Part shown: positions 49,801-59,894 of the stretch, in pieces
Position numbering within the stretch: the stretch's first letter is position 1
How the letters are laid out: every line of letters starts with the position of its first letter
Source: Parus major
Taxonomy: Eukaryota; Chordata; Aves; Passeriformes; Paridae
Reading direction: 5' to 3'
Assembly (NCBI RefSeq): GCF_001522545.3
Contig: NC_031797.1
Coordinates: forward strand, 266,644-330,643
Length of the DNA: 64,000 bases
Notes under the pieces: model-generated
Database searches by the model: none
What the model saw: the letters and a program-made list of their open reading frames with translations, nothing else
Told to the model about the DNA's origin: nothing
Program-made: the position numbers and the translations under genes

Positions 49801-52800
49801 CCCAAGGAAATTACTTTGTGCCTACCAGAACTGACAAAACTTCATTCTGGAAAGAAATATAACATTATATGCCTAACCATCGCTGCTACTAATTAGAAAG
49901 TTGTGACAGACTAATTAGTCAGCATCTAGTTTAACATTCATAACCTAAACAAGCCAATGATTTGATAATTATGCAGTTACACTCTTACAAATACACCTTA
50001 CACATCTGTTTCTTCATGTAGCAGACGATTAGCAAGATGCTAAAGATGACTGGAGTCAGCAACAATGTCGTATCTTAACATGCTTGTTCAAAAATCCATT
50101 AAAAGAGTTCACCACTCTTATTTCTCCCTCTTTATTTCAAACCCTATTACACAGAAGTTACTATGCACCCCTAGGAGACACTCAGGGTAAAAGATATTTT
50201 TTGGAAAACTTTTGAGAATGACAGAATGGTTTGGGTTGGAAGGGAGCTTTAAAGGTCACCTTGTCCAAACCCTTGGCAATGGGCTGGGAAATCTTCAAGT
50301 AGACAAAACTTTGTTCAACCTGGTCTTGAACACTTTCAGGGACAGGACAGCCACTTCCTCTTTGGACAACCTGTGCCAGTGTTCTACCACACACATTGTA
50401 AAAAAAGCTCTTTAACATACATAGTGTACGTAGAGGCAATGATGGCATTCTGCTGCAAGATGTCAGCAAAGCAGTAAAGAAATGTCATTGTAAAAACATA
50501 CAGGAGGCAGAGATTTTTATATTAACTCTTCTGCATATAAATGGTCTTTGTTAACATAGGCAGCAACTTTTTCCCTTTTTTATAACGTTATTGTTAACTA
50601 AGTCCTTTAGAACCAATGACATTTGTCCTGAAGCATGCTGATATGGGAGGTCACACGGATTAGCTCAGTGCAGAGTAAATCCACTAGAGCACAGCGCAAG
50701 TTTTGAAGATATCTGTGGAGAAAGGGAGACACTAACTGTGCATGTGCTGTGAGGAAACAAGAACTCAAACTCCCTGCTGTAGTGGACTTGTTAACTCATA
50801 TCTCAGGTATCCAACTATAGCACCTAAACTACTTTCAGCAGAAGCTAGGAATTTAGAAGTTACCTATACTTATTATCTTGAATTTGACTTCCAAGAGTAA
50901 TAAGCACCAGAAATGCAAATACAATCACACACGAAAGACAAGAACAAAGTAATGTTCCCTGCTTATTGTACATGGTCTATTTGGGCTTAGATAAGCAAAC
51001 AAAACACGGAGTATCTTAGTTTCAAATATTACATGTACAATTCTCTCCAAAATCTTCAGGCAGTTTAGCAGCAGATAACTCCTGTAATTGAACAGCTTTA
51101 TGCATATAGGAAGCAATCAAGCTGTACAGTTAGAAGTTTTACATCTATAAGATACATGGCACACATCTTTAAAACATAAGTACACGGTGTGTTACTACAT
51201 TTCCATGGATATAACCATTACTGGAACTTAGGAATAATTCCTAAAAGGCATCCAGGAGAGACTTATACACAATTTTTCTTTCTGTGCTATTTAATATTAA
51301 TATTTCTCCAAAGAAATATTAAGGGAGTAAAAGGTTCCTAATGTGAAGTGCTCAAAACATTTTAGAAGCTATGCGGATTTGTGTGTCAAAAGCCAAATAA
51401 AAGTCAAGCATGACAGGAATTAAAGGCAATATGAGCAGGGCTAAAAGCAGAAGAGGGAACACAGTTTTAAGAACTGTGGAGAATATAATCTGTGGATAAT
51501 GTGGATTAACAGATGTTTTTACAAAGCTATTATCACTTAGAATCAAAGCATAGTTCTGAAGTTTGTTCTTATCCACTTTGATGCATCCAGTTTTGTTTTT
51601 ATTCATGTCAGTAGGTATGAGACAACAAAAGTTCAAAGAAGTGCTGCTGATGCACTGGCATAGTGGTAACATTTATGATCATTCCTTATTCCTAGAGACC
51701 ACTTCATATCCTCAATGGACCCAGGAGAAAATGTCATCTCTTGTGCAGATCCTATACAATGTGCCTACAACCCCAAAGGCTCTTTTCCAAGTGTTTGGAT
51801 ATCAAGTCCAGCCTTTTCCAAACACAGAAAAACAACAGCTGCTGTGATAATAAGGTATATTATAATACTTGCTTATTACTGATTCTATGGCTTACAAAGC
51901 ACACAGTAGTGTAAAATTAACACAAAAGGAAGTGTTTTCCATAAAGCTGCAAACCTGGAAAAAGTTTTTCTCTGAAGGCAGAATTTAACAGACAAACGAG
52001 CTAATCTAATGTTTGTGGTAATAGAAGGGTGTACTTGTTGGCTCTGACTCTCATCAGGCCTTCCACAGATTAATGCATAAAAGAGAAGAATACTGCCCAG
52101 TATTTTTTTGCTGTGCGAGTCTTTTTTAGGTGAATTAATGTAGCTCACAGGCAAGCACTGGACTTGCAAGTTAAGTGATCAAAAAAGGTGGAGAGGAAGA
52201 ATTAATCTCATCTGTATTTCAAGAAACTTCAGTGTGAATGACTGAGCCAACCTAATGTCTGTCTTGCTTGTTCCTCCCTGCCTCTGGCCCCACACTCACC
52301 TAGGATGTCCTACACACCTTTTCTGCTTTCAGTAGCTCTGTTAACTGACCTGGTCACCCACACCTCAGAGATTTCACAGACACTGGGAGCTGTGTTCCTT
52401 GGAGAAGGAATGAATGAGCCATGCTAATCTTACAGCAGGTACAATGTGAGAGTTCCCAGGAGCTGGAGTCATTCTTTCCCATGAACTCCACTGATCCATC
52501 TGGAGATCAACAACAGCAGGCAGCAAAACTCTACACAAAACAGTCCTTCAACAAACACTGTACAGTGCAGAGAGCTACATATTCATAATGCAATAATTCC
52601 AGGAGACTAAATTGTCAGCCACCACCTTAATGCAGAATTTCAGACAGTCTTTCCAATTGTTTGGACCCATATCATAGAGTGCCCTAATTTAAAATACAAA
52701 CCCATCACTTCAATTCAATATATTCTGCTGAAAGCTGCTATAGTGAAGGCCAGCTAGATCCAACACACTCACTGCAGATCATGTTACTATGTTTGTCACT

Positions 52801-54797
52801 AGTCAAAGGCTCACATATCATGTTGCTGTTGTAACTGAAGGGTAACACACCTAGAAGGGATGGGAACTTAAATGAAATGTGAAAACTCAAATACCAAAGC
52901 AAGATCTAAGCGCAGATTGTAGTTGGATCTGTAAGATCACACCACTCTTAAAGTGTTCCCAAATGAGGACCCAGATTTGGAAGACCCATGTTTCAGTAGC
53001 CAGGTGGATCCTTCTCCCTAAATGAGAATATAGAAGCAAATGTGGACACTACCTCCTCTTGCCCCAGGGAAAAAAAAAAAAAAAAAGAAAAAAATTCCAT
53101 TTCCTGTTTCAAGGAGGGAAACAAAGGTATATGCTCACTAAGGCAAGAGTAAGGCACTGAGAATGAGTACAGCTGGCACACAGCAAATGCATACAGCAGC
53201 TCTTGTCAGCTTTGTGCCCTGGAATAACTCCAGCCATTAATCATGGGGGTACCACACCAGGAGCGCAGCACTCTTCTTTGCCTCACTCTAAGGAGGATGT
53301 ACTACCCAAAACCATCCCAAGTGCAAACACAAGAGAAGCAGAAGTAATGCACAATAAGAGGTATTCAAGAAATTTTTTTAAATGCCAGCTTGGCTAACAG
53401 AAACATATTGGCAGCACACAGTACATCCACTTTTCACTGCAGCAGCATGATTGTTTCAGCATCCTGGCCAGTCTGCCCAAGCTTACTCAAGTACGTTAGC
53501 ACTTCCACTGTACAAATATACCAAATGCTTACAGAAAGGAATGTGCTGCAATGCATGGAGCTGAAGGCAAGATCTCCAAGTACTTACCAGCAGACTATCT
53601 CACCCGCTGTCCTTCTGCACTGCCATGTGCTCGCCTTCCCCAAATCAATGGATCAAACTCATTCCATGCCAGTCTTTGACTTGTTCTTGTTAATTTCTTA
53701 ATCGAATTAATCTTGTTAATTAAATCTTATTAATTTGTGGGGCCTACACTGGCACTAACAGTTCCTCTGAAGCATCAGTGGAGCTGACAAAATGCATGCA
53801 GTATGCAAGAGCATAATGAAGAGACAATTAAGATAAAGATAAGGGATGAAAAAAAAAGAAGATGATACAGAAATAAAGAAGTTAGCTGACAACCAGACCA
53901 CTCTGTAACTAAAGATTATTGGCAAGAAATCAGTAAGGAGACAGACGGAGAAGAAGGAAAAATTAGAGTTCCCTGTTAAGATGTTACATCTGTAATATTC
54001 AAGAAGACATAGTACACTTCAAATTACTTACTAAACAGTCAAGAATTTTAAATGACACATTAAACGACATTTCAAAATTTTTAGAACAGAAAATACCGAA
54101 CTAAAAAGCAAAAGCTATGTACCAGGCAATACAATTGCTAGAAATCCACTCTCTCCTGTATCAGGATTACATGCCTAGTTTGTCACACCCTCAGAAATCT
54201 ATCTCACAAAACTAATGTTTTAGTAACGACAGTACAAGACTCAAGATAAACTACAGCATCAGGGTCAGCAGAAATCTCTTCTGCTGAATGCTTCCTCACA
54301 GGGAGTCTGTCAGTCGGGATAAACCCAGAGTCGTCCCTGCGGGGATCCAGCCCCGGGATTCGGCTGCGCTCCCCTCCCTGGGGCTGCCTTACGAAGATAC
54401 TGGGCTGGGCCCACCAGGGCCTTTAAGTTTTAAGAACTATGAAGAAAACGCTAGTTAGTACGGAAAGAATAAAAAAGTCTCAAACAACCCCAGACCCACA
54501 GATATATCGACACTTGCAAATCGCGGAGGGCAGGGCCGGCAGCCCCATGCACTCCGCTGCCGTCCTGCAGCGACAGCTGGGCCCCGGCCTGCTGCAGGGC
54601 GACTGCAGCACCTCAGGGCGCCCGCGGGAGGCGGCTCCGGGAACGGACACACTGCACGGCCCGTAAGGGGCGGCTCCCCGCTCTCAGCCAGAGTGCCCGC
54701 GGGTGGCTTGGGGAGGACACAGCCCGGCACAGTCACTAACCTGCGGCAGCAGATGCAGGAGCATCCACAGGCGGAGCCGGGCCGGCCGCGCCGCCAT
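31531..54797 (-). CDS. SPPL2B: SPPL2B, signal peptide peptidase-like 2B (intramembrane aspartyl protease)
   Basis: GxGD-type aspartyl protease that cuts type II membrane proteins within the membrane, mainly in endosomes, lysosomes and plasma membrane. Fifteen exons, all in phase, give 597 residues; human SPPL2B is about 592. Exons: 54797-54741, 46162-46043, 43934-43752, 43073-42984, 42627-42488, 41634-41492, 40708-40612, 40456-40340, 38867-38786, 37972-37898, 37761-37699, 36344-36245, 35312-35235, 32969-32809 and 31818-31531. A signal peptide covers about residues 1-22, then a luminal protease-associated (PA) domain to about 150, then nine expected membrane segments. Catalytic Asp356 lies in YD and Asp418 in GFGD; the PAL motif is 469-471. 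The C-terminal tail is Pro/Ser/Glu-rich and divergent. The sequence CEYGMVHVLS and synteny with LSM7 favour 2B over 2A. Transcription starts from a CpG promoter shared with LSM7. Confidence 0.95.
32809..32969 (-). CDS. SPPL2B: SPPL2B exon 14 (PAL motif)
   Basis: Encodes YGIGLLVTFVALALMQMGQ, then PALLYLVPC with the conserved PAL motif that shapes the active site, and ends FWTGSGFA. Donor gtgaatac. Confidence 0.95.
33535..33970 (+). mobile_element. CR1 LINE fragment in an SPPL2B intron
   Basis: Plus-oriented. It contains gaaggaacagagctgggg, gctcaggggggaccttctca, cagctgcccagagcagtggt and a tail-like cttgctgatctcagaggac, all matching the CR1 3' half. Antisense to SPPL2B. Confidence 0.75.
34040..34330 (-). 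mobile_element. Old, diverged CR1-like fragment
   Basis: The pattern ttgccttctcttc...ctccagtcttctgccatcct...tccactggatttactccagt follows the reversed CR1 3' region in order, with many changes. Confidence 0.45.
35235..35312 (-). CDS. SPPL2B: SPPL2B exon 13
   Basis: Encodes LLVAYCHRFDIQVQSSRVYF and VACTI. Acceptor ttttcctag, donor gtatgtac, phase 1 at both ends. Confidence 0.95.
36245..36344 (-). CDS. SPPL2B: SPPL2B exon 12 (GxGD motif)
   Basis: Encodes LPMVLKVPRLN and SLLGFGDILVPG; Asp418 of GFGD is the second catalytic residue. It has a non-CAG acceptor (ccaag) and leaves in phase 1. Confidence 0.95.
37699..37761 (-). CDS. SPPL2B: SPPL2B exon 11
   Basis: Twenty-one codons, TGESIMVEVAAG then PSDSATHEK, the hydrophilic loop between the two catalytic helices. 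Donor gtacttca. Confidence 0.9.
37898..37972 (-). CDS. SPPL2B: SPPL2B exon 10 (YD catalytic helix)
   Basis: Twenty-five codons encode CTLLLLVLFVYDVFFVFITP and FLTK. The aspartate of YD is residue 356, the first catalytic residue. Donor gtaagtaa. Confidence 0.97.
38786..38867 (-). CDS. SPPL2B: SPPL2B exon 9
   Basis: Encodes WAWVLQDALGIAFCLYMLK and TIRLPTFK. It has a short T-rich acceptor tract ending tttttaag and donor gtatgaaa. Confidence 0.94.
40340..40456 (-). CDS. SPPL2B: SPPL2B exon 8
   Basis: Encodes IPDNNLPYFHKRPQVR and a membrane helix ending VVWGIFRNED. Phase 2 in and out; donor gtaagtgt. Confidence 0.94.
40612..40708 (-). CDS. SPPL2B: SPPL2B exon 7
   Basis: Ninety-seven bases encode VYVIIGIFCLAASIGLYSCL and FVRRFPLGKC, with acceptor cccctcag and donor gtatgtgg. 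Confidence 0.94.
41492..41634 (-). CDS. SPPL2B: SPPL2B exon 6 (membrane segment 2)
   Basis: Encodes MKHKRDDGAEKHDDETVDV, a short cytoplasmic acidic loop, then the CVFVVMCCSMLVLLYFFYD membrane helix. The donor gtactcct is weaker than its neighbours but gives the right phase. Confidence 0.95.
42488..42627 (-). CDS. SPPL2B: SPPL2B exon 5 (first membrane segment)
   Basis: Encodes APNEPVLDYNMVIIFVMAV and GTVAIGGYWAGSRDVKK. Leaves in phase 2 at donor gtgagtaa. Confidence 0.94.
42984..43073 (-). CDS. SPPL2B: SPPL2B exon 4 (PA domain)
   Basis: Thirty codons from VPPGGN to TDMLDIGK, phase 0 at both ends; donor gtaaactt. Confidence 0.93.
43752..43934 (-). CDS. SPPL2B: SPPL2B exon 3 (PA domain)
   Basis: Sixty-one codons include FNNQIPMVMRGNCTFYEK and ARGLLIVSRERL, the core of the protease-associated domain with an NCT glycosylation site. 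Donor gtaagttg. Confidence 0.97.
46043..46162 (-). CDS. SPPL2B: SPPL2B exon 2
   Basis: Acceptor cgttttcag and donor gtaagtac bound 40 codons: VYCEYGMVHVLSEKG, then KDYCILFNSQWAHLP. This is the start of the mature luminal region. Confidence 0.96.
46593..47062 (+). mobile_element. CR1 LINE 3' fragment in SPPL2B intron 1 (songbird CR1-E-like)
   Basis: Plus-oriented, from gagccagtccagaggaggcc to the tail aaggtccctttccagtcaaa near 47035. Its part 46696-46894 is identical to 19805-20003. It is antisense to SPPL2B. Confidence 0.9.
47171..47188. repeat. (AGC)6 trinucleotide repeat
   Basis: Six perfect AGC units within an SPPL2B intron; not coding. Confidence 0.9.
47338..47600 (+). mobile_element. 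Fragment of an avian endogenous retrovirus LTR
   Basis: Begins tgtcctgggtctggctggga and gttaattttctttataacag, the well-known 5' end of a common passerine LTR, and continues to an equivalent of gatattccatacccacag. Only the 5' part of one LTR is present, with no internal viral genes. The class (probably ERVL-type) is from memory. Confidence 0.6.
48187..48276. repeat. (TA)n/(CATA)n low-complexity repeat
   Basis: Alternating TATA and CATA/CACA units over about 90 bases. Confidence 0.92.
50205..50415 (-). mobile_element. CR1 LINE 3'-end fragment in SPPL2B intron 1
   Basis: The reversed tail gaatggtttgggttggaagg starts near 50222 and is followed by gaacactttcagggacagga and acaacctgtgccagtgttct, all CR1. 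Same orientation as SPPL2B. Confidence 0.88.
54741..54797 (-). CDS. SPPL2B: SPPL2B exon 1 (start codon and signal peptide)
   Basis: ATG at 54797 lies in AGCATGGCGGCG. Nineteen codons rich in Ala, Arg and Leu end in phase 0 at donor gttagtga. Together with the next exon they form a typical cleavable signal peptide. Confidence 0.85.
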
Positions 54798-54997
54798 GCT
54801 GGGCCTGCTGCGTCGCCGACGCTTTGTTCCGACCTGGGCCGGGCCGGACCCTTCCGCACCGGCTACTCAGAGCCCGCCCCGGACGTCCCGCCCCAGCGCC
54901 CCGAGCCGCCAACGAGCTCCGACGAGGCGGGACGTCACTTCTGGCGGTGCCGAATGAAATGGCGAGTGGTGGCGGTGGCGGCGGCGGCGCGGGGAAG

Positions 54998-55003
54998 ATG
55001 GCG
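54998..55003 (+). CDS. LSM7: LSM7 exon 1 coding part (two codons)
   Basis: ATGGCG directly before donor gtgaggag, in phase 0. The next exon starts with the Asp codon of the conserved Met-Ala-Asp-Lys N terminus. Confidence 0.9.
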
Positions 55004-58000
55004 GTGAGGAGTAGGGTGGCTCGGGTCTGGCGGGCCGTGCCGGGCGGGCCGTGCCGGGCGGGCCGTGCCGGGCGGGCCGTGCCGGGCGGGCCGTGCCGGG
55101 CGGACCGTGCCGCGGCCGGGGGATCCCGCAGGAGTGTTCTTGGGCTGTGTCTCCGTGGATGGCGCGCTTTAACTGGGCCGCCTGTGCTCTGCCGTAGGAT
55201 AAGGAGAAGAAGAAGAAGGAGAGCATCTTGGACCTCTCCAAGTACATCGACAAGACTATCCGGGTGAAGTTCCAGGGCGGGCGGGAAGGTGAGCCCGAAG
55301 CGTGGCTGCAGCACGAAACTCTTGCCTTTCGGCGTTTTCCCTCAGCTGATGCCTGTCGGCTCTGCCCTCCTGCTCACGGTGCTTTCCTGTCAAGGGAAGG
55401 CGAGGAGTAGCGGGTGCTTCTACTTATTAGTGGTTGCAGTGGTGTGAGGCTTCTCTCATTTAACTATTCTATTCATCTCCTGGATGCACTTTTATCTTTA
55501 TGGCTCATCTGTGCGTCTCTTTTATTAGTTGTCTTGAACAGCTTTATTTTGGCTGATTTGTTTGTTTTTGCATTGCAAGGGTGCACTTAAAGGAACAAAG
55601 AAACATTTATAGATGTAATAATTAATATAATTATCGTGCCTTTCATCTCTTGACATGGTAAGCATGGCCGGGATTCATGGTTCAATATATGCCATCGTGC
55701 CTTTCCATCCTCATCCCTTCACAGCTGGGCAGGTACATCCCAATGCGGTGCCAACTGCAGGCTCTTGTTTGTCCGAGTTAACCATGTGCTGCATTTTAAA
55801 ACTCTCTTAGGACCTAATGCTTAGAAGGGTTTGGAAGTTACTCAAACTCCTTAATAAATGTATTTGTCAAACTGGGAAGTATCTCTGTAATTTTGTGCTA
55901 CATTTACTGACTAGTCTTGTGGAATCACATTCTCGATTAGGACAAATTGCTGGTCTATCTGCAGTGCCTTTCCGTGAGGCAGTGTTTATGCTAAAGACAT
56001 GATGCTCCAGGAGAGCACCTGGAAGATGGGATTTCTGAGGAAAGAAGATATGGTCTTGCTTCATGTTTAACCATAAACTTTAATTAAGGATATCTATTTT
56101 GTTTTGGAGTTGTTTGGGGTTTTTTTGTGTGCGTGTGACTTGTATTGGTTTGTTACACAGTATTCTTAAAATGCCCTTGAAATTAGCTCAAAGCAAAAAT
56201 GTTAGTCTTGACGAATTTTTTGAAGAATTGATTGAAAAGTGAAAGTTTTAGTTGACACAATGCAGACCAGCATTTGTGTACTTGTCATTGATAAAGAGGA
56301 CACTGTTTAGTATCTCATTTGTTTGGTATTCCCTGAAGGAGGGAACAGGGCTGGAGAACTGAATATACTTTTCATAAAGTCTTGTGTTGCTGTATACCTT
56401 TGGTCTTAATCATTGTTTTCTGTGTGGTCTTCAATAGCAAGTGGTGTCCTGAAAGGATTTGACCCTCTTCTGAACCTTGTGCTGGATGGTACCATTGAGT
56501 ATATGCGAGGTAAGTAATATGCAGTCTTTGGAAAGTTTCCCCTCCCCAAGTGGTTTTCTTGACAGAAATCTTACAGATCTGTGAGTGAATAACCAGAAAC
56601 TGCAGATTAATATCACCCAAACTGCAGCATGCTTGGGATAACTGTCTTATAAAGAAAGAGATAAGGTGAAAAGTCTATGAGACCTCACAACATGTACCTA
56701 AGGTGCCTGAGGAACTTAGCTGATATAGTTCCCAAGCTACTCTAAAGCATTTAAATAAGTGATGGCAGTCAGGTGATGGGAAAGAGGGAAACGTTGAACC
56801 CATTTTTCAAAAGGGTAGAAAGGACCCTGGGAACTACTGTCCTGTCAGCCTCGCCTCTTGTGCTTGAGAAGATCATGGAACAGAGCTCCTCCTTGGAGCT
56901 CTGCTAAGGCATTTGGAGGACAGGGAGGTGAATCGAGACATCCACTGGCTTTACCGTGGGAAAATCTTGTCTGACCAACCCAGGTGGCCTTCTGTGAAGG
57001 AGTGAGTCCATGAATGGACAATGGAAGGGCTTAGAAATGTCTTTTATCTCTACTTCTATAAAGCCTTTGACACAGTCCCCCACCATATCCTTCTCCCTAA
57101 ATTGAAGAGAGATGGACTTGATGGGTGCACTGTTTGATGAATGTGGAGTTGGTTGGATGGTCATATCCAGAGGGTAGTAGTCAATGGCTTAATGTCCACA
57201 TGAACATTAATGACAAGGGGTGTCCTTCAGGGATCTCTGTGGGGACCAGTACTGTTTATTGTCCATCAGTGACGTAGACAGTGGGATCAAGTTCACCCTC
57301 AGTCTGCAGGTGACACACCTGAAGGATGGGGACTTGAGGGATAATGGGGACCTGGACAAGTTTTTGAAGAGGGCCCACAGGAGCCTCACGAGATTCAGCA
57401 AGACCCAAGTACAAGGTCCTGCTCCTGGTTTGGCACAACCCCTGGTATCAATCCAGGCTGGGGGATGAACAGATTTGAGAGCATCCCTGCTGAGAGGGAC
57501 TTGGACATGGTGGTGAGTAAGAGGATGGACATGTGCTTGCAGATCACAAAGCCAGCTATATCCAGGGCTGCATCCCTACCAGGGATGGGGGATTCATGCC
57601 CAGGGAGGGGATTCTGCTCCTCTACCTTGCTCAGGTGAGACCCCCACCTACAGAGCTGCCCCCAGTAGCTGGGGGAACATCAGGAGCACATGCAGCTGCT
57701 GCAGTTAGTTCAGAGAAGGCCACAGAGATGCTCCAAGGGCTGGAACCCCTCTGCTCTGGAGCCAGGCTGGAAGAGCTGGGGGTATTCACCTGGGGAAGAG
57801 GGCTCTGAGGAGATGTTATTGTGGCCTTTCAGTACTTAAAAGGGACATGAAAGGAAATGGAATTCAAATGCTTCAGCAGGCCCTGTTGTGACAGGGTAAG
57901 TGGTAATGGGTTTAAACTAAGGTGGGGTTGATTTAAATACAAGGAAGAGGTTTTTTTATAATGAGAGCGATAAAAACACTGGGACAAATTGCTCAGAGAA

Positions 58001-59012
58001 GTAGTAGGTGTCCTATCCTTGGGAGCATTTAAAGATGGTATTCCAAGCAACAGGGTCTAGTTAAAGATGTCCCTGCTCATTGCAGGGGGACTGTAGTTGG
58101 TGATTCTACAGCAGAAGTTAGGTTAAGCACGTTCTCTGTGATACAACATCCCTGGTAGTCCTTGCATGAGCTCCTCAGTTGACATCTCATTGGCCGCCCT
58201 TGTCCTCTAATAAAGTAGTGTCCTTGAATAAAATAGCATCTCTTCCTCTTCTGTGATACAAAATGTATCATTTGGTAGGACAGTGTTTTTGAAGAGTATT
58301 CTCCTACCTGCTTAGAAGGGAACACCTGAAGCTTTGAATTTTCTCTTTAAAAGGGAGTTTTAAAATGGGTTGTTCATTTCTATTGAATATAGACATATCT
58401 CATGGAAGATACAACTGGCTGATTTGTGTTTGTCTGTCCTGATCCAGCCCTGTTTGGCTTGGTCTGGGAATGGACTTGTGCTCTATTTCCTAATGCATTA
58501 AGAAGTCAGGGTCTTTTCCTGATTCACGTTAATTCCCAAGTGTTTGTAGTGGCATTTGAAATGGGATCAAGAGCTTTTTTTAATAGCTTGCAGGTATACT
58601 ATTGGCTAGATGAATGAAAGGGCCTTTGAATTCTTTAGTAAATGTGTTCTGCTTTTTCTTGCATACAAAGCAGATTTCTTTATTGCTCACTGTCAGTAAA
58701 GTCTTGAAAACATAGATGGCACTGCAGCATCACCTGTGTACTCCATGTGTTCAATAAAACAAAGCAGTTATGCCAGGAAAGAACATGCATGTCTGTGCCT
58801 TTTGAAGTTGATGAAACTTCGTTTCTTTTTCTTATTTTCCTGTTCTAACAGTGGATCTCTACTTTTTAGATCCGGATGATCAATTTAAATTAACAGAAGA
58901 CACGCGTCAGCTGGGACTTGTGGTTTGCAGAGGGACTTCTGTGGTTCTCATTTGTCCACAGGATGGAATGGAAGCTATTCCAAACCCTTTCATTCAGCAG
59001 CAAGATGGCTAA
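54998..59012 (+). CDS. LSM7: LSM7, U6 snRNA-associated Sm-like protein
   Basis: Subunit of the Lsm2-8 ring that binds the 3' oligo(U) of U6 snRNA in the nucleus, and of the Lsm1-7 ring that promotes mRNA decapping in the cytoplasm. Four exons (54998-55003, 55198-55288, 56438-56509, 58870-59012) give 103 residues, the length of human LSM7. The first exon encodes only Met-Ala before gtgaggag. The Sm1 region is about residues 22-50 (IRVKFQGGREASGVLKGFD, LLNLVLDG) and Sm2 is about 72-84 (LVVCRGTSVVLI). The protein ends QQQDG where human has Ala. It shares its promoter with SPPL2B; a poly(A) signal lies at 59889. Confidence 0.97.
55031..55112. repeat. 14-bp GC minisatellite in LSM7 intron 1
   Basis: Five exact copies of cgggccgtgccggg and a sixth partial, changed one, only 28 bases after the exon 1 donor. 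Open frames on both strands reading GRAVPGG or RPARPARHGPPG come from this repeat. Confidence 0.95.
55198..55288 (+). CDS. LSM7: LSM7 exon 2
   Basis: Acceptor ctgccgtag, donor gtgagccc. Encodes DKEKKKKESILDLSKYIDK and TIRVKFQGGRE, leaving in phase 1. Confidence 0.97.
56438..56509 (+). CDS. LSM7: LSM7 exon 3
   Basis: Acceptor tcttcaatag, donor gtaagtaa. Encodes SGVLKGFDPLLNLVLDGTIE and YMR; 72 bases, phase 1 to phase 1. Confidence 0.97.
56765..58105 (+). mobile_element. CR1 LINE, 1.3 kb, in LSM7 intron 3
   Basis: Plus-oriented 3' part of a CR1, from the reverse-transcriptase region to the tail near 58085. A KAFDTVPH motif (near 57060) is the reverse-transcriptase hallmark; stops and indels make it inactive. 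The longest CR1 copy in the window. Confidence 0.92.
58870..59012 (+). CDS. LSM7: LSM7 exon 4 with stop codon
   Basis: Acceptor ctactttttag. Encodes DPDDQFKLTEDTRQLGLVV, CRGTSVVLICP and NPFIQQQDG before TAA at 59010-59012. Confidence 0.97.
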
Positions 59013-59888
59013 TGCTTTCTTCGGATTGTCTCTGAAAACTTCAGGGGTGCAAGTCTTTGGAGAAAACTATCAGAGTGTGAGAAGCTTCCTGTTTTGTGGG
59101 GGGAGTTTGAATGTGTATTTGTTAGTGTGAAAAGTCAACTTTTGTGACTTTCATAAATGATGAGTGGATGGGTAATGTAAGAAGTATGTTCTTGTTTTCC
59201 TTCCACCCCCACTTCCACAAGTAAGTGTGTAACTATGTTGTTTATAGCTGACAGAAGAGAACATATTGTGATTAATTGTCCGAGACCTTAATGATCTGAG
59301 TTTTGAAACGGCCCCATAAAATTAGTTCAGAATGCCCTGAATATTAGTTATATTATTTCTATTTTTAAATACATTAAAATGTATTTAATCCAAATTGAAA
59401 GCCTAAATACAGTAGAACATGTTTTTCTTCCTCTTAGATATCAGTACTCAGCTGGGGAAGCATTATGTTGTAGTCTTTTGCTGTTGAGTGCAGTCTCTTT
59501 TGTGCAGGAAAATTACTTCCTTCTGTAGTGTTATCACCTTTACAGGGGATGTAGCCAAGAGCTTTTTCAGCACTTGTTCCAGAACTGGAAGTGATCTGTG
59601 TATCAGCAGGCTCACACATTTCTACAGGAGGACTGTTCTAACTTGTGGGATAAATCTTGATTGAGTGACCTGAACCTTGTGGAGGAATCCATTTGATGCC
59701 TGGAATTTTAGGGGAAGAGTGTCTTATATCCTAACATTTGTTCAGTTGTAGGCAGTGTCTGGAAGTACTGCATATTTTTATATTGTAGCTATCCACTTCT
59801 GGTTTTGCTTGTTATAACCTGATTTGTAAGTAAACATTTTTATTTCTTTTATACTGCAGAAAATGCAAAATTTGAGGAGTTTTGAGTG

Positions 59889-59894
59889 AATAAA
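59889..59894 (+). terminator. Poly(A) signal of LSM7
   Basis: AATAAA 877 bases after the LSM7 stop, in gagtgaataaagacaaat. It is the first full AATAAA I found downstream of the stop. Confidence 0.65.

Larger units (their letters stand above)
46163..54740. other. SPPL2B intron 1 (8.6 kb)
   Basis: Apart from the CR1, LTR and simple-repeat copies listed separately and an A-run at about 53070-53091, I see no gene or structured RNA in this intron. Confidence 0.5.
54330..55300. promoter_or_regulatory. Bidirectional CpG-island promoter of SPPL2B and LSM7
   Basis: The two start codons are 200 bases apart and point away from each other (54797 minus, 54998 plus). The interval is dense in CpG and GC boxes (cccgcccc near 54870). 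A CRE-like gacgtcac lies at 54931-54938 and YY1-type AAGATGGCG at 54995-55003 overlaps the LSM7 ATG; the SPPL2B ATG lies in a similar ATGGCGGCG. No TATA box is seen, as expected for housekeeping promoters. Confidence 0.8.

Noticed and set aside
54736..55314. Minus-strand open frame of 192 codons over the CpG island
   Set aside because: It crosses the SPPL2B first exon, the shared promoter and the LSM7 minisatellite in other frames; low-complexity Pro/Ala/Arg composition from GC-rich DNA.
57220..57808. Open frames in LSM7 intron 3
   Set aside because: Remnants of the CR1 reverse-transcriptase and 3' regions, broken by stops.
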